A stretch of 64,000 nucleotides of DNA from Saccharothrix luteola. Its GTDB lineage: Bacteria; Actinomycetota; Actinomycetes; Mycobacteriales; Pseudonocardiaceae. Under the pieces are notes generated by a model that made no database searches, was not told where the DNA came from, and saw nothing but the letters and a program-made list of their open reading frames with translations. The stretch lies in NCBI RefSeq assembly GCF_020859565.1, contig NZ_JAJHUO010000027.1, positions 100,084 to 164,083 of the forward strand, read 5' to 3'. Both the position numbers and the translations under genes were made by a program. This document shows, one piece after another, positions 63,466 to 64,000 of this stretch (positions are counted from its first letter, which is position 1; each line of letters starts with the position of its first letter).

Positions 63466-64000
63466 GGTGGATTCCAGCGGTCGTCGCATCACGGTGGTCA
63501 ACTGCTGTCGGTGAGGAGTTTAGTGAGGCGCTCGGCTGGGGTGTCCCAGTCGAGTGTCTTGCGTGGGCGGCGGTTGAGTTGGGCGGCGACGGCGGCGAGG
63601 TGTTCGAGTGTGTGGACGGACAGGTCGCTGCCTTTGGGGAAGTACTGGCGGAGCAGGCCGTTGGTGTTCTCGTTGCTGCCGCGTTGCCAGGGGCTGTGCG
63701 GGTCGCAGAAGTAGACGGGCATGTCGGTGGCCAGGGTGAACTCGTGGTGGCGGCCCATCTCCGAGCCCTGGTCCCAGGTCAGCGAGCGGCGCAGGTGTGC
63801 GGGCAGGGTGGTCATGGTCGAGACCAGGCCGTCGCGGACGGTCTCGGCGTCGTGGCGTGCGGGCAGGTGGACCAGCAGCAGGTAGCGGGTGGCGCGTTCG
63901 ACCAGGGTGCCGATCGCGGAGGTGCGGCCGCCGCCGATGATCAGGTCGCCTTCCCAGTGGCCGGGGACGGCGCGGTCCTCGACCTCGGCCGGCCGGTCGC
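63466..64000 (-). mobile_element. IS30-family insertion sequence, right part (truncated by window edge)
   Basis: The end carries a probable terminal inverted repeat at 63466-63492 (GGTGGATTCCAGCGGTCGTC...), of the form seen at IS30-family ends in actinomycetes. The transposase starts reading beyond the window edge. The other inverted repeat and any target duplication lie outside the window, so the boundary is approximate. Confidence 0.7.
63498..64000 (-). CDS. IS30-family transposase, C-terminal part
   Basis: At least 167 residues of an IS30 DDE transposase, open to the window edge. Catalytic residues are visible: first Asp in VPGHWEGDLIIGGG, second in SLTWDQGSEMGRH, and Glu in PWQRGSNENTNGLLRQYFPKG. 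The C-terminus TLDWDTPAERLTKLL is typical. Nothing suggests it is broken, but its N-terminus is unseen. Confidence 0.93.
   Translation of the reverse strand, partial: DRPAEVEDRAVPGHWEGDLIIGGGRTSAIGTLVERATRYLLLVHLPARHDAETVRDGLVSTMTTLPAHLRRSLTWDQGSEMGRHHEFTLATDMPVYFCDPHSPWQRGSNENTNGLLRQYFPKGSDLSVHTLEHLAAVAAQLNRRPRKTLDWDTPAERLTKLLTDSS

Overview
The window is high-GC actinobacterial DNA with GTG/TTG starts, GTGA/ATGA stop-start overlaps, Tat and lipoprotein exports, F420-type and mycothiol-type enzyme families, ECF and LuxR/TetR/PadR regulators and a separate pca operon. The gene families and the intergenic repeats suggest a Pseudonocardiales soil actinomycete of the Saccharothrix/Lentzea/Actinosynnema kind; that placement is inference. 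No rRNA, tRNA or CRISPR array was found.

Layout. 1-15 kb: the end of a siderophore-type FecCD permease gene behind an iron box, then mixed chromosomal genes: LuxR regulator, quinone oxidoreductase, Tat-exported beta-propeller, a two-gene unit with a WXG-like protein and an HExxH protein, a methyltransferase, a TetR/DUF4267 pair, an SDR-ECF41 sigma operon with a textbook ECF41 promoter, a PadR/flavin monooxygenase pair and a secreted snapalysin. 15-35 kb: an iron-regulated hydroxamate siderophore locus. On the minus strand lie ornithine N5-monooxygenase, a siderophore-binding lipoprotein, a tetramodular NRPS (4438 aa) and MbtH; divergently on the plus strand lie two half-size ABC transporters. 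Read by eye, the NRPS adenylation codes give X-Ser-N5-hydroxyornithine-X, the order of the erythrochelin family, but no epimerisation domain is present and the last condensation domain has lost its catalytic histidine motif. Iron boxes sit before the binding protein, the monooxygenase and the transporters.

35-45 kb: a decayed two-component system, a tiny membrane protein, LacI regulator, MOSC protein, an NB-ARC/TPR STAND protein, a MoxR-VWA pair, an SDR, a subtilisin-inhibitor (SSI) protein and a three-gene envelope/stress unit (alanine-rich protein, Holin-X, DUF3618). 45.9-51.3 kb: complete protocatechuate operon pcaIJHGBDC on the minus strand, giving 3-oxoadipyl-CoA. 51.4-55.7 kb: a plus-strand triad of DUF4331 protein, TPR protein and NicO/RcnA-like metal transporter with a histidine-glycine repeat. 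55.7-64 kb: mycothiol-dependent-enzyme-fold protein, septum-formation-family lipoprotein, a SpoIIE phosphatase divergent from a giant poly-HAMP hybrid histidine kinase (eight 92-residue repeats), a 22-bp direct-repeat tract, and an IS30-family transposase running off the right edge.

How parts fit: the siderophore genes form one functional unit (hydroxylation, assembly, export, capture) under a DtxR/IdeR-type repressor; the N5-acyltransferase expected for residues 1 and 4 is not in the window and must be supplied from elsewhere if the prediction is right. The strongest leads for something undescribed are the epimerase-free erythrochelin-like NRPS, the WXG/HExxH pair, the DUF4331-TPR-NicO triad and the repeat family shared between 15.1 and 63.3 kb.
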